Source of the DNA: Gymnogyps californianus
Taxonomy: Eukaryota; Chordata; Aves; Accipitriformes; Cathartidae
DNA length: 64,000 bases
Assembly: GCF_018139145.2 (NCBI RefSeq)
Contig: NC_059481.1
Coordinates: 9,474,368 to 9,538,367 of the forward strand
Reading direction: 5' to 3'
Shown: one piece after another, positions 12,901 to 22,700 of the stretch
Layout of the letters: each line of letters begins with the position of its first letter
Position numbering within the stretch: position 1 is the stretch's first letter
The notes under the pieces: generated by a model
What the model was told of the DNA's origin: nothing
The model's input: only the letters and a program-made list of their open reading frames with translations
The model's database searches: none
Translations under genes and position numbers: made by a program

Positions 12901-14748
12901 AATAAACATTTAACACAATATTTGTCAGTTTTTAGCTGTGGCAATGAAACTGTATTTAGCAAACTGTGGGGTGACAGATACAAATCTTAATGACTAGGTT
13001 CACAGGCCATATAGTTAAATTTGAATAGTTATTTTCTATTTGTATACTTATTATGTTACTGTATAACAATAGTAATTAGGTGAGAGAAGTGTGTGTAAGT
13101 GAGAAAAAAACAAAATTATGGAAAATCTACCTCTAAATATTTTGGGTGTTTTCATTTGTAAAGGCACTAGAACTGCTGACACCACCTGTTCCTGATAATC
13201 AGAATGCTCGAGTGAAAGCATATGTGAGACGCGGAACAGCATTCTGTCAGCTGGAATTATATACTGAAGGTGAGACTTTGATTTTGTGAAAACGTCCACA
13301 CTGTTTAGCTCGGTGAGACTGCTCACACCTTTATTTTTTCAGGAGGGACGTTAAAGGAGGCCTATACAATCTATGTCTGTCTTTGTTATGAACCTTTATA
13401 TCACATTCCTTACCTTTTTTTTTTTTTTTTTTGTAATTTACTGGCTAATTGCAATTCCACTTGAAAAATCTTTATGAGTTTTAAGACAATTGATTGTACT
13501 CCTAATTTAAGGAGTACAGATTAGTTTTTCCATTGAGGAAAAGGTTTTAGCGAGTTGTCTATCCTCTGGTCTATTGGGCAATCAGTCTTTCTGTGCATAA
13601 TGGCCAGCTATTGACCATAGCAGCTTGGTGGCCATGGAAGGTATTAGTGAGGAACGAATGAGAGGTCAGAGATGAGTTATTTGCATTGGGAAGCACTCAA
13701 ATGTAGGATGTAAACTGATATGAAACTAGGTTGCCCTAGTTTTGCTGTTCATGAAGCAATGTTTTACTGGTTTTGAGATTATGTTTACAGTATTTCCAAC
13801 TATAGAACAAATTAACTTAAAATAACCTGAAATATTTCTAAAATATTTGCTTGTGAAGTGCTTAGTAACATATCTTTGTAAAATGATGTATGAAACCCAT
13901 ATTGATGAGCAAAATGTTTCATGAAGTACATGTGATTTGTGTGAAAATATCTGAATTAACAGTGTACCTACTGAGTTCTCTAAGAGTATCAGTTTAGTTT
14001 TGTAAGGCAAATTTGTGAGTGAAAGTTGATAATAGAAAGTGAAGGATATTCAAAATGTCAATGTTGAAATACTAAGCTTTTCACCTTGGTTACCTTTTTC
14101 TACCTAAGAATCCCTTTGTCATTCCCTTACAGCTTCATTTGCACTTGGAAACCTTCTAAAAAAGACAATTAAACAAGATTTTATTTTGCTTCCTGTACCC
14201 ATGATTTGCTTTTTTTCCCCCAAACTCTAGTATTCGCAGTTCATGTCTTTTTTTTCTTCTTTTCATGCACTTTCATTGTCATTCAATTTTTCTCTCTTCT
14301 GCAGAACGCTTTTGAACACTCCCCTCATGCATGCGCACATATCTATATGTATATATATGTGAATGAAGAGGCTCTGTTTTCATGTTTCAATACCTGAAAA
14401 TGTTTATGTAGTAGAGCGTTTCCACTAAGAAGTGTTTTGTAAAATAATATAAACAAAATATAAACTTATTTACTGACAAAAGTTAAATCTAGTGTTATTC
14501 TGATTCCATCTTGCTCAATAGCAAAACTCAAGATCAATACTTTATGCATCTGACTAGGGAGCAGTTATTTCCAGTTAGTTGCTAAAGAGGATGCTCTTGC
14601 ATTATTGATTGACATTCTTATTAATGTATCTATATTAGGTCTCCAGGATTATGAAGCAGCTCTCAAGATTGATCCTAAAAATAAAACTATAGAAAAAGAT
14701 GCTGAGAAGATTCGACATCTAATTCAAGGAACAGCGCAAGATTCTTAA
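6970..14748 (+). CDS. DNAAF4: Dynein axonemal assembly factor 4 (DYX1C1), 9 coding exons, 423 aa
   Basis: Cytoplasmic co-chaperone for preassembly of axonemal dynein arms. Exons: 6970-7092, 7686-7833, 8244-8377, 9398-9638, 10390-10535, 11198-11307, 12017-12170, 13164-13269, 14639-14748. All junctions are GT-AG, phases agree, and the total is 1272 nt including TAA. Exons 1-2 encode the N-terminal CS/p23 domain (starts [20 protein letters not shown]; later [13 protein letters not shown]). Exons 3-4 encode a charged, Lys/Glu-rich coiled coil. Exon 5 has the conserved [20 protein letters not shown] block. Exons 6-9 encode C-terminal TPR repeats (about residues 300-415: [52 protein letters not shown]). 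Human DNAAF4 is about 420 aa. The start is the first ATG, at the CpG-island edge in good context (GCAGCCATGC). An extra candidate terminal exon lies at 15229-15344. Nothing looks broken. Confidence 0.95.
7093..14638 (+). other. DNAAF4 introns 1-8
   Basis: The eight introns run from about 410 to 1370 bp, the longest being intron 8 (13270-14638). They are AT-rich with short T runs (12839-12850, 13417-13432). I see no nested gene, RNA gene or full mobile element in them. Confidence 0.7.
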
Positions 14749-15003
14749 CCAAAAAAAAAAAAGGGAACTTTTTGAAAGGGATGCCTTTTGAAGGCATCAG
14801 AAGGAATCTCAGTTCTCTTCAATATGTTAACTAGACATTTTTCTGTTTCCCTCAGAACACCTACAGAATTGGTAAAAGATTGGATATTTGAATTACTATT
14901 TTTGGGAAGTACAGTATTATAACAAATATGATTAGATATATTTTATATTATTTTGATACAAAGTTGTAATTTTTTCTTTCTGTGAAATATTGGTGGGCCA
15001 AAT

Positions 15004-15009
15004 ATTAAA
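15004..15009 (+). promoter_or_regulatory. Candidate DNAAF4 poly(A) signal (ATTAAA)
   Basis: ATTAAA lies about 255 bp after the DNAAF4 stop codon. It is the nearest standard variant signal I see downstream, and no downstream element was verified. Use of the 15229 exon would need a later site such as ATTAAA near 15667. Confidence 0.35.
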
Positions 15010-15228
15010 ACATGCTTTTGGTACTTGATTTAAAGTTACTCATAACTAAATCAAATATTTTTCTGGAAATATCTACTGAATCTAGACAATGGGTTTTCAA
15101 CCAGCTTCAGTAGCTCCATATAGTCAACACCTGTTACCTTCTTATCTTTCTGTTCTCCACCAAAGCTGAAACAGTTATGTGTTATATGGTTATGGTTATA
15201 TTCTTTCCTCTTTTCTTATTGTTCATAG

Positions 15229-15344
15229 GGTTTGGCACATCTGAAACTAAGACAGTGGATTTCGATACTCCAGGCATCCAATTTGAAAAACCTCCACCTG
15301 GAAGCGTAGACGTAGATTTTATGTCGTGCAGAATATTCTTTTGA
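15229..15344 (+). other. Candidate alternative terminal exon of DNAAF4
   Basis: A pyrimidine-rich acceptor (tattgttcatag, ending 15228) precedes 116 nt that stay open to a TGA at 15342-15344 in the one frame compatible with splicing from a phase-1 donor such as DNAAF4 exon 8 (13269). The translation begins GFGTSETKTVDFDTPGIQFE, continues with a Pro-rich KPPPGS stretch and ends CRIFF. Codon use looks coding, but I do not recognise the sequence as a domain. It could be an alternative C-terminus replacing exon 9, or chance. Confidence 0.3.
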
Positions 15345-15836
15345 ACATTAAGTAATGTACATTGAATATTTTCAGACTATTTTGAAACATTTGTTTGGGC
15401 TGAACAAACAAGATAATTGGAAAAATTATAAACCTGTAGTGTGGTATTGTAGTGTAGTGGTAAATTAATCCTGTGATAAATTCTCCTATCAATGAATATG
15501 ACTGACTTCTTCCATCCTACTACAATTAGTAATCTTACAGTGTAGCTGTGAAGCATATTCTAAATGAAAAACATTGTTATTTATATAAGAATATGTATTT
15601 TTCTTGAGCTGGTATTTTAATTTGTACTCTGTTGATATTGACCAGTATCTCAGGAATACTGGTGTGATTAAAGATTCTCAAAAAAGGGATGATCCTGGTG
15701 AGGTTACAAGTGTTGTAAAATGACATGAAGCATGACACTGTGGTTTGAAGTCCTGCACCTGTTGTTTTGGATAGTGGAAGAATGTAATATAGAATTGTAT
15801 TGTTTATATATATATGTTAGCATTTGTATTACCGTG

Positions 15837-16381
15837 TGTCATGGCTTAACCCCAGTGGGATGGGGGAGAGAATCGGAAGGGTAAAAATGAGAAAACTCGT
15901 GGGCTGAGATAAAGACAGTTTAATAGGCAAAGCAAAAGCCACACACACAAGCAAAGCAAAGCAAGGAATTCATTCACCACTTCCCATCGGCAGGCAGGTG
16001 TTCAGCCATCTCCAGGAAAGCAGGGCTCCATCATGTGTAATGGTTACTTTGGAAGACAAACGCCATCACTCTGAACGTCCCCTCTTTCCTCCTTCTTCCC
16101 CCAGCTTTATATACTGAGCGTGACATCCTATGGTATGGAATATCCCTTTGGTCAGCTGGGGTCAGCGGTCCCGGCTGTGTCCCCTCCCAACTTCTTGTGC
16201 ACCCCCAGCCTCCTCGCTGGTGGGGTGGGGTGAGGAGCAGAAAAGGCCTTGACTCTGTGTAAGCACTGCTCAGCAGTAAAAAAAACATCCCTGTGTTATC
16301 AACACTGTTTCCAGCACAAATCCAAAACACAGCCCCATACTAGCTAGTATGAAGAAAATTAACTCTGTCCCGCCTGAAACA
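15837..16381 (-). mobile_element. Solo endogenous-retrovirus LTR, minus orientation, old copy
   Basis: On the minus strand it starts TGTTTCAGGCGGGACAGAG, has a TATATAAA promoter box in its middle and ends GGTTAAGCCATGACA, an avian ERV-LTR signature. It shares an exact 31-bp block (16121-16151) with the LTR at 48308-48910 (48534-48564, opposite strand) and is alignable over most of its length. No clear target duplication is visible at the edges (CCGTG versus CTGGA), so the copy is old or its boundaries are eroded. No internal viral genes are present. Open frames inside it are incidental. Confidence 0.8.
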
Positions 16382-17575
16382 CTGGACTCGAAGTGGTTCT
16401 GTTTTGTTAGGCGTTGTATTCAGATTGTGGCCATTTCAACTACACTCCTTTTGGTAGCAGTTTTAGCAGACTAATGAATTTTCCACATCAGTCTGTTTCC
16501 TGAATACCATTTATGACTGATTTCTGTCTTTAGAAGAAAATATTTATTATGCAGATATATGTTATTCTGTGTAAATTTTATACTCTTGGAACAGAGAGAA
16601 GATGGCAAGTGTTGCTTCCAGTTGCTTTGCTTAGAGCCTTGAGAGGAGTGCTGAGGTGAGTCAGAAATGTCTGGGGTAGCTGCTGTTCCTTCTTTCCTGC
16701 AGATACCTACTGCATTGCAATGGAAGGGGCTGCAAATACTTTATTTATAGCAGTTGGAAGGAGGGCAGTGCAGGAGCTTTAGTGTGTCGGTTGAGTGTAA
16801 CGGTATACTTGCCAAAATAGGGCTATTTTCTGAGAGGAAGTGGGGGCTAAGGACAAGAGACACTGGCAATGGGAAAAAGAAAATGCAAAGAAGCAGACAC
16901 TCGTTTAAGTTCCTCATTTTCTGTTTTGGTTCCAGAGCCTATTAGAACAATCTGTATATATGTGTGTAGGCTATTTGTATTGTATTGATTGGTTATAGCG
17001 ACTCAAGGCTATTTTTGATGTAGACAGGCACCTTTTTCTACTGCTATGAAATAGAAACAGTGCCCTCTTTAAAGATTAGGGAAGCAAATGTGCTTGGTGG
17101 CATTTCTGATTTCATCTGATTATATCGGCAGCAAATGGATGTTAAAATTCTGACTTCAATACCTGAGCTGACAGTGTGTACACCGTACCAAAGTCATATG
17201 CGTTATGTTGGTATTAGTGTCCTGAGATGCAGGAATGTGGTGACTGACTTTAAGTTTTAAAACCAGAAAATACATTAATTAAAACAAATAAACCTTCAGG
17301 TCAATGTCTCTTGCACTTAACTCTTTCTATAAAATTAGAGTTCCACATTTATGATACCAGTTTTGAAAGTTTTATTTTTATGGGTTTAGGTCTGACTGAG
17401 AGAAGAGTATCATCAAATGGGCTGCATCCTTTTTGATACATCTTATTCAACCCAGCAAAACCAAAATAAATCAGATATCGACAGTTATTCCCAGAATGAC
17501 TGAAATAAGTCAGATTTGTTTTCTTAAAGCTAAGTGTCTAGTCTAAGTCTATGACAAAAAGATGGAGATGCATTT

Positions 17576-17929
17576 TTACAGAGTATGCTGGAAATTGGGG
17601 TAGTCATATACCCTACTTCTGTCAATGGCAGTGTTGAAATAACTATCTTGAAATGACCCACAAGTGAGTAAGTGTTTTGAAAAGGTTTGATCCACTGGAT
17701 GATAAGTACAGGGTACCATCTGTGAGATAGGTGGTATAGCACCATATTCACTTGAAGTTGTTTTAAACAGTAAAACCTGAGGCTTTATCAAAGAACCATT
17801 GGTCATGAGTGTTTCAGGGTCCAGCATACAGGAAAACACCGGATTGCCAGGATTTGTGCAGAGAGGCAGATGAGGAGATTGGTTTTGCTCAGTGCTCGAA
17901 CTTGATGGCAGTTTCTTGGCAGAAGTCAT
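17576..17929 (-). CDS. PIERCE2: Piercer of microtubule wall 2 (C15orf65 homologue), 117 aa
   Basis: Small microtubule inner protein of motile-cilia doublets. With PIERCE1 it spans the tubule wall and supports outer-dynein-arm docking (established for mammals). The whole protein is one open exon. After a variable N-terminus rich in Ser it carries the family hallmark NPGNPVFSCMLDP (about residues 27-39), a central FKTTSSEYG motif and the C-terminal DRSRVYDYPNFQHTL, all closely matching human C15orf65 (about 121 aa). The start is the first ATG, 12 nt after a minus-strand acceptor (tctccttag, AG at 17943-17942), so a noncoding 5' exon is likely, probably in the CpG island at 19250-19600. It lies between DNAAF4 and CCPG1 on the opposite strand, as in human. 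Confidence 0.92.
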   Translation of the reverse strand: MTSAKKLPSSSSTEQNQSPHLPLCTNPGNPVFSCMLDPETLMTNGSLIKPQVLLFKTTSSEYGAIPPISQMVPCTYHPVDQTFSKHLLTCGSFQDSYFNTAIDRSRVYDYPNFQHTL

Positions 17930-19134
17930 CTTCTTTCCCTACTAAGGAGATGGATTTTAATTCAGTCTTTCAAATAACAGGGCAAAGCATTACAGATGTG
18001 TTAAATGTTTGTGGTCAGAGCAAATGTTGCTCAAGATGTGTATTGAAATACATGCACGGTGGAAAGTGAGGAACTTAACACTGCTGACTTTTGACCTTAT
18101 TTAGTAAACTGACCTTATTTAGTAAACTGTGGACAGTGATAAATGGATTCATGTTGACTATGAAGTATAGTAAAAATTGGAATTTGCATCAGTTTCTGCA
18201 TTAGTGATAATCTTGAGCATAGAAAATATCTTAATATGTGTGGCAGAAATAATTAGTATGGATAATAAAAATATGAATGAGAGTAAGAATATAGTGAGGC
18301 TTTGTGGATGGTTTGTTTTGGTTTTGACTTTTCCTTTTCTAATATATAGAAATATGTATGCTAAAATAGAGCCCTAAACAAACCTCCAAATGACTGCACA
18401 TCCTTGCTCATGTTCACGTGTGCATTTTTTTGTTTTCCTCTCTGTAGGGAGCGAATTAACATATGACAGATACTTCTTAATATGTTCGTGGAAAGTGCTC
18501 TAATGCGGTGTTGACGAGCATGCAGTAAAACTGCACTGAATAAGGTACCTCCCTTAGTTTTGCTGAGCAAGCCATTCAAAACCTGCTGCTCTTCAGAGGT
18601 GCAATGAAATCTTTTTTCTTTGTTTCTCAATCGTGTAAGAGATGAAGAAAACATGTAAGTTGCTAGCTTAGATAAATCTCAAGTAAGAAATTCTGACTTT
18701 TCCTTTGTTTATTAATGAGGCATGTTGTTGTCTCCCATTTATTTTTTGCACCAATGTTAGAGCACTGGTGGGGCCTAAATCTCTGGGCTTTAGCATCTAC
18801 TCTGTTTGTATTGTGCCCGTTGATAAGATGGGGTCTAGGTGCGTGGTCGGGGTCGGAGCTGCCTTACCCCCAGTCGTGAGCGGCTCTCAGGAAAGGACAG
18901 CTTCTCCTGAAGCAGCACGGCCGCAGGCGTCTGATCCCAAGCCTGTGCTGTTGGGAAACTTTCCGAATTAGTTAATTCACAGTCATCAGAGTTTTCCCAC
19001 CTGTCCAAGACCAGAAGGATCAAATATTTCTAGTCCATATACTGCACCTTTTTTTTTTTTTTTGGGGGGGGGGCTGTTTGTGGGGTGGTGGGGTGTTCTT
19101 TGGTGGGGCTTTTTTGTTTGTTTTTTGGTTTGGG

Positions 19135-19169
<35 letters not shown>

Positions 19170-19250
19170 TTTCCCTTAGTACAAGCATTATTCGCATCTA
19201 ACGGAGTGCGTCCCTTCAGAGCTGGTTGTCCCTTTGCCTGGTTATCCTGG
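17930..19250. other. Probable PIERCE2 5' intron and flank
   Basis: No coding sequence is recognised. If PIERCE2 has a 5' UTR exon in the CpG island, this is its first intron on the minus strand. It contains an 18-bp tandem duplication (tgaccttatttagtaaac, 18092-18127) and, near 19049-19167, a T15/G10 run followed by a (TTG)n microsatellite. Confidence 0.5.
19049..19167 (+). repeat. T15-G10 homopolymer pair, G-rich spacer and (TTG)n microsatellite
   Basis: T15 (19049-19063) runs directly into G10 (19064-19073). A GT-rich, G-clustered stretch follows, then about eleven GTT units (19134-19167). It abuts the CpG island from the PIERCE2 side. Confidence 0.85.
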
Positions 19251-19513
19251 GGTTACACCTGGAAAACGCTCCCCGCGCTGCAGGTGCCTCTGAGCTCCCT
19301 CCCCCAGGGACAAACACCGTCACCGGGCGGCCCGCAGGCCCGCCCTGCTGCCCTCGCCCCTCTCGAGCCGCCCCCGCGCCTCCTCCGCACGAAGCTCCCC
19401 CCCTCCGCGGTCCCGCCGCGCCGGCCCTGGCTCAGGCCGGCCCGGCCCGGCCCTACCCGGTGCCGCTGTCCGGGGTCGCCGCAGCCGTTCGGCCCCGAGC
19501 TCAGCGGCGCGGC

Positions 19514-19527
19514 GTTGCCATAGCAGC
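19514..19527. promoter_or_regulatory. RFX X-box
   Basis: GTTGCCATAGCAGC matches the palindromic X-box consensus GTTGCCATGGCAAC at 12 of 14 positions. Neither CCPG1 nor housekeeping promoters generally need an X-box, but PIERCE2 is a ciliary gene, so this is probably its control site. Confidence 0.7.
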
Positions 19528-19574
19528 GGGAGCCCCGGGGGCCCGGCGGGGGCCGGGCGGGCCGCCCGCCGCGG

Positions 19575-19654
19575 TGCACCCTGGGCGCTGTAGTTCGCGA
19601 GGCGTGCGGGCCGACGGGCCGCGGCGGGGCGCGGACTACGCTCGCCAGGGTGCT
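19575..19654. promoter_or_regulatory. Two opposed ZNF143-like elements
   Basis: On the minus strand, 19594-19575 reads ACTACAGCGCCCAGGGTGCA, 15 of 20 positions against ACTACAATTCCCAGAATGCA. On the plus strand, 19635-19654 carries ACTAC followed by CCAGGGTGC at the matching spacing. The two point away from each other, which fits a divergent promoter. Confidence 0.55.
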
Positions 19655-19778
19655 GCGGGGCGCCGCCGCCGTGCGCAGGCGCGGCCCGGGCGGGTCGGTG
19701 TTGTTTTTGACGGCGTCACTGGCGGCTGTAGCCGGCGGTCCCTCGTCGGTGCCGGGCCCCGCTCGGGGCCGCGCTCAG
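19600..19778 (+). other. Probable noncoding first exon of CCPG1
   Basis: The donor GCTCAG|GTAGGC ends an exon at 19778. The 5' boundary (TSS) is a guess within the island. It would splice to the ATG-bearing exon near 24539. Confidence 0.45.
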
Positions 19779-22700
19779 GTAGGCGGCGGGACCGGCCCGC
19801 GGGGGCCTGCCGTCTTCCGGCCTGGCCTTGGTGCGCAGCCTCCCGGGGAGCGCGGCGGCTGGGGGTGCGGAGGGGCTGCCTGGAGCGGGGCAAAGCCCCG
19901 GGGCGCTGGGGCTCGGGCAGCCGCTGTTCGTCGCAGGGAGCGAGTAACCGGGGCGCTGTGGGGCGGCCGCGCCTCTCTGTGGCGGCCGAGCGGGCTCCGC
20001 GGGCGGAGTTCCCCGCCGTGCCGGCCCTGGCGCTGGCCCTAGGCGCTGGCCCTAGGCGCTGGCGCTGGTGTTTGCCAACTTCCTTCTCTTTCGTCGTCTG
20101 CCTCTCTCTCCGGCTGATGCAAGGTGTTCTATTTCATAAATTGTGGTGGTGTTGCTTTAACTGTTGGGACACCGTGCTGCTTTCTGTTTCAGGTGTGTTA
20201 TAATAACACCTGTGAGAGAGAAGTAGTGGGTGCTGAGCAGGGAGTGCGCAGCTTTGGGATGGGTTGGCTTTTGGAAGCCACATTTGCCTTGCTGGAAATC
20301 ATAGCAAGGAAATAGTCTATGGATTGCTAAATATAGTAATGAAGAAGAATGTTACTTTGGGGAAGAAATTATACTACTTAGTAGAAATAATAGACTTGCA
20401 TGAAAACCCTGAAGTATAATACCACTGTAACATGTTTTTATTTTTGCTATGCAACAAAGAAGCTACTGTAGAAGAGAACCGTGAGTTTTTACGTGGAATG
20501 ACAGCACAGCAGACTCTGAAGAAACTGATTCCTTTCGGTGCCTTGTTATTCATCTTTTTCTTTGTTAACACTTACTGAGTTTTTTAGTCTAGGAAATCCT
20601 CTTTGAAGATGGAAGAACTTAGGTGTTTGTTTAGATGGGAATGGTTATTCTTTCTGAGACTGGTATTTATTCTGCTTCACAGTGCATAAATAGGTTGTAC
20701 TATCTCTTTATATAGATATATGGGATAACTTGGTGTTACATTATCGACAATACATATGGCTGTAAACTTTTACACCTTATGCTTCTGGTTTGCACTTCAC
20801 TAAGGTTAGGAAAGTAGTTCGCGCTTCTGATTCCCTGCCTCCTTCCCCCCCCCCCCCGCACTCTCTCCCCTCCCCCCCAAAATACATAGAGGTTGAACTC
20901 TGAATATAATGGATATTTATTTTGTCTAGATAGACATTTAAAAGGCAGTGTCACTGAGAGCATAGAACATTTGTGGACCTAGAATCAGCTTTGCAGTTTA
21001 AACTGGAGTATAGAAGAACTTGAACTGTAACTTTCTTTTGAAAAATAGTGGCAATAAAGGTATTTAGTGAGAAGCCAAACCACTGAAGCTGTGTGTGGGG
21101 GGTGAGTTTTTCTTTTTTTCAATCTTTCCTTCTGGCTTGGCCTGACATACAGGAGATGTGGAATACTCTGCTGTATCCTCCAGTTATCCCTGCTGTTATT
21201 GGACTAGAACCCATTAGCGTCATCTTGATTCGTTAGGAAGTTTGCAGACTTCATGTCTGTTTAATTCCTACCCCAAGCTACCTTTTTTTTTTTTTTTTTT
21301 TTTTTAATAGCTTGCATTCAGGAAGACAGTGCCAACTGTATCCAGCACCTTTGGGTGGGTAGGAAAAGCGTACTGGTTCTTAGTGGGTCGTTGTCATTTG
21401 GTGGTGGAGAATGTAAGCTGGTGAAGATTTTGTGAGTAGGTCAGTTTAGCCATTGGGCTCAGATTAGTCTTCTGTATTTCATTTTCCTTAAGGCACTGGA
21501 TTTGACCTCAGACTTAGTTATGACTATGTGTGTGTTATTAATCTTTTACAGAAAGAAGCTGTTTAGCTGTTGATTTAAGTTTAGGAACATTGTACCTAGG
21601 TATTTTTTTATTAAAGCTTTTTAGGCTGTTTTGCTCTTTTAGAGCGAACTAATTATAATTAATAAAATGCTTTACTTTTGATAGCTGTTTTACTCGTGTA
21701 TGTTTGCTGAACGTGCTTGTAGGAATATAGTGACCTTAGAGATGCCCTTCAGTCTGATACCATGCTATCTACATATCACCTTTGATAAATTTAGCAGTTC
21801 TACCTGTAAACCTCAATGATTTTGTAATTATTCTTTTTTATTCCATTCTTTTTCTTGGTAGTAAAAACTTTTCTATTTTGGAGATTTGTCACCTGTATAC
21901 ACTTAAATATGCAGTATTAGTGTAATATTCTGGTTAAATACAAGATAAGTAACTTTTAACTCAAGGCCAGCAAGTAACAGAAAATGGTGATTGTTTGTCT
22001 GCTTGTTCCTCTGTTTTTTTAATATTTTTTGATTATGCCCATACCCACTTAGTTAGGTCCTGAAGCTTTCATTTGGGAAGGGAAGACAGATGTTTAGTGC
22101 TCCGTGGAGCCTGAGGCCATGGTTGTGTATTCAGTAGAATTGGTTTTATGTAGTGCTCAATTACCTGTCAGTCTGTGATCTGGATGGAGTGGGAGAACAC
22201 AATAGCACTTATGTTGAGTTAGCCAGGGCCCATGATGAAATGCTGAGTTAGCTAGAGGAAGACAGATGTTACAATATCCAGCACAGAGCCTGCTGTTGAA
22301 ACTTGCCCTTTCAAAATTTGTAGTTTGTTCAAAATCTGTATCAACAGATTTTTTTTTTTTTTGGGGGGGGGGTGTGTTCTATTAAAGGATTTGCATTATG
22401 TGACTTCATTGTTTTTCATCTAGCACTGAGATGCACTAAAGCTGGAATTGCCATGTTATGAAACCACAGCCTGAATGTCTTCCACAGTGGAGATCAGACT
22501 TGCTAGTAAGGACTGGGTAGCTGCCTGTACTATATTTGCCCCAAACTGTATTTTTTGTGGTTATGCAAAAGGCTTGGTTTTCAATGACTGTAAATTTGGT
22601 ACTCTTACTATTGTTCTATTCATTGAACTGTAGAATAATTAAATGGGAATATTTTTATACTGAAGAGAAATCTTAAAAGATAATTTCAAATCACCACTAC

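Larger units (their letters stand above)
14749..17575. other. Interval between the DNAAF4 stop codon and PIERCE2
   Basis: This holds the DNAAF4 3' UTR, the candidate exon at 15229-15344 and an LTR at 15837-16381. The rest (16382-17575) is AT-rich, with no coding signal I can support. PIERCE2's 3' UTR should lie just below 17576. Confidence 0.5.
19250..20100. promoter_or_regulatory. Divergent CpG-island promoter, CCPG1 (+) and probably PIERCE2 (-)
   Basis: This is a dense GC/CpG block with a near-consensus RFX X-box (19514-19527), two opposed ZNF143-like elements (19575-19594 on -, 19635-19654 on +) and an NRF1-like TGCGCAGGCGC (19672-19682). A splice donor at 19778/19779 (GCTCAG|GTAGGC) fits the end of a noncoding CCPG1 exon 1. 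The island sits between the two genes in head-to-head orientation. Long open frames across it are composition artefacts. Confidence 0.8.

Noticed and set aside
16031..16330. A 99-codon minus-strand open frame
   Set aside because: It lies inside the LTR at 15837-16381 and does not match a retroviral protein; LTRs are noncoding.
17530..17751. Minus-strand open frame overlapping PIERCE2
   Set aside because: It is another frame of the PIERCE2 exon; only the 17576-17929 frame carries the family motifs.
19226..20203. A 325-codon plus-strand open frame in the CCPG1 island
   Set aside because: This is a GC artefact that crosses the likely CCPG1 exon 1 donor; composition is Arg/Gly/Pro-rich with no known domain.
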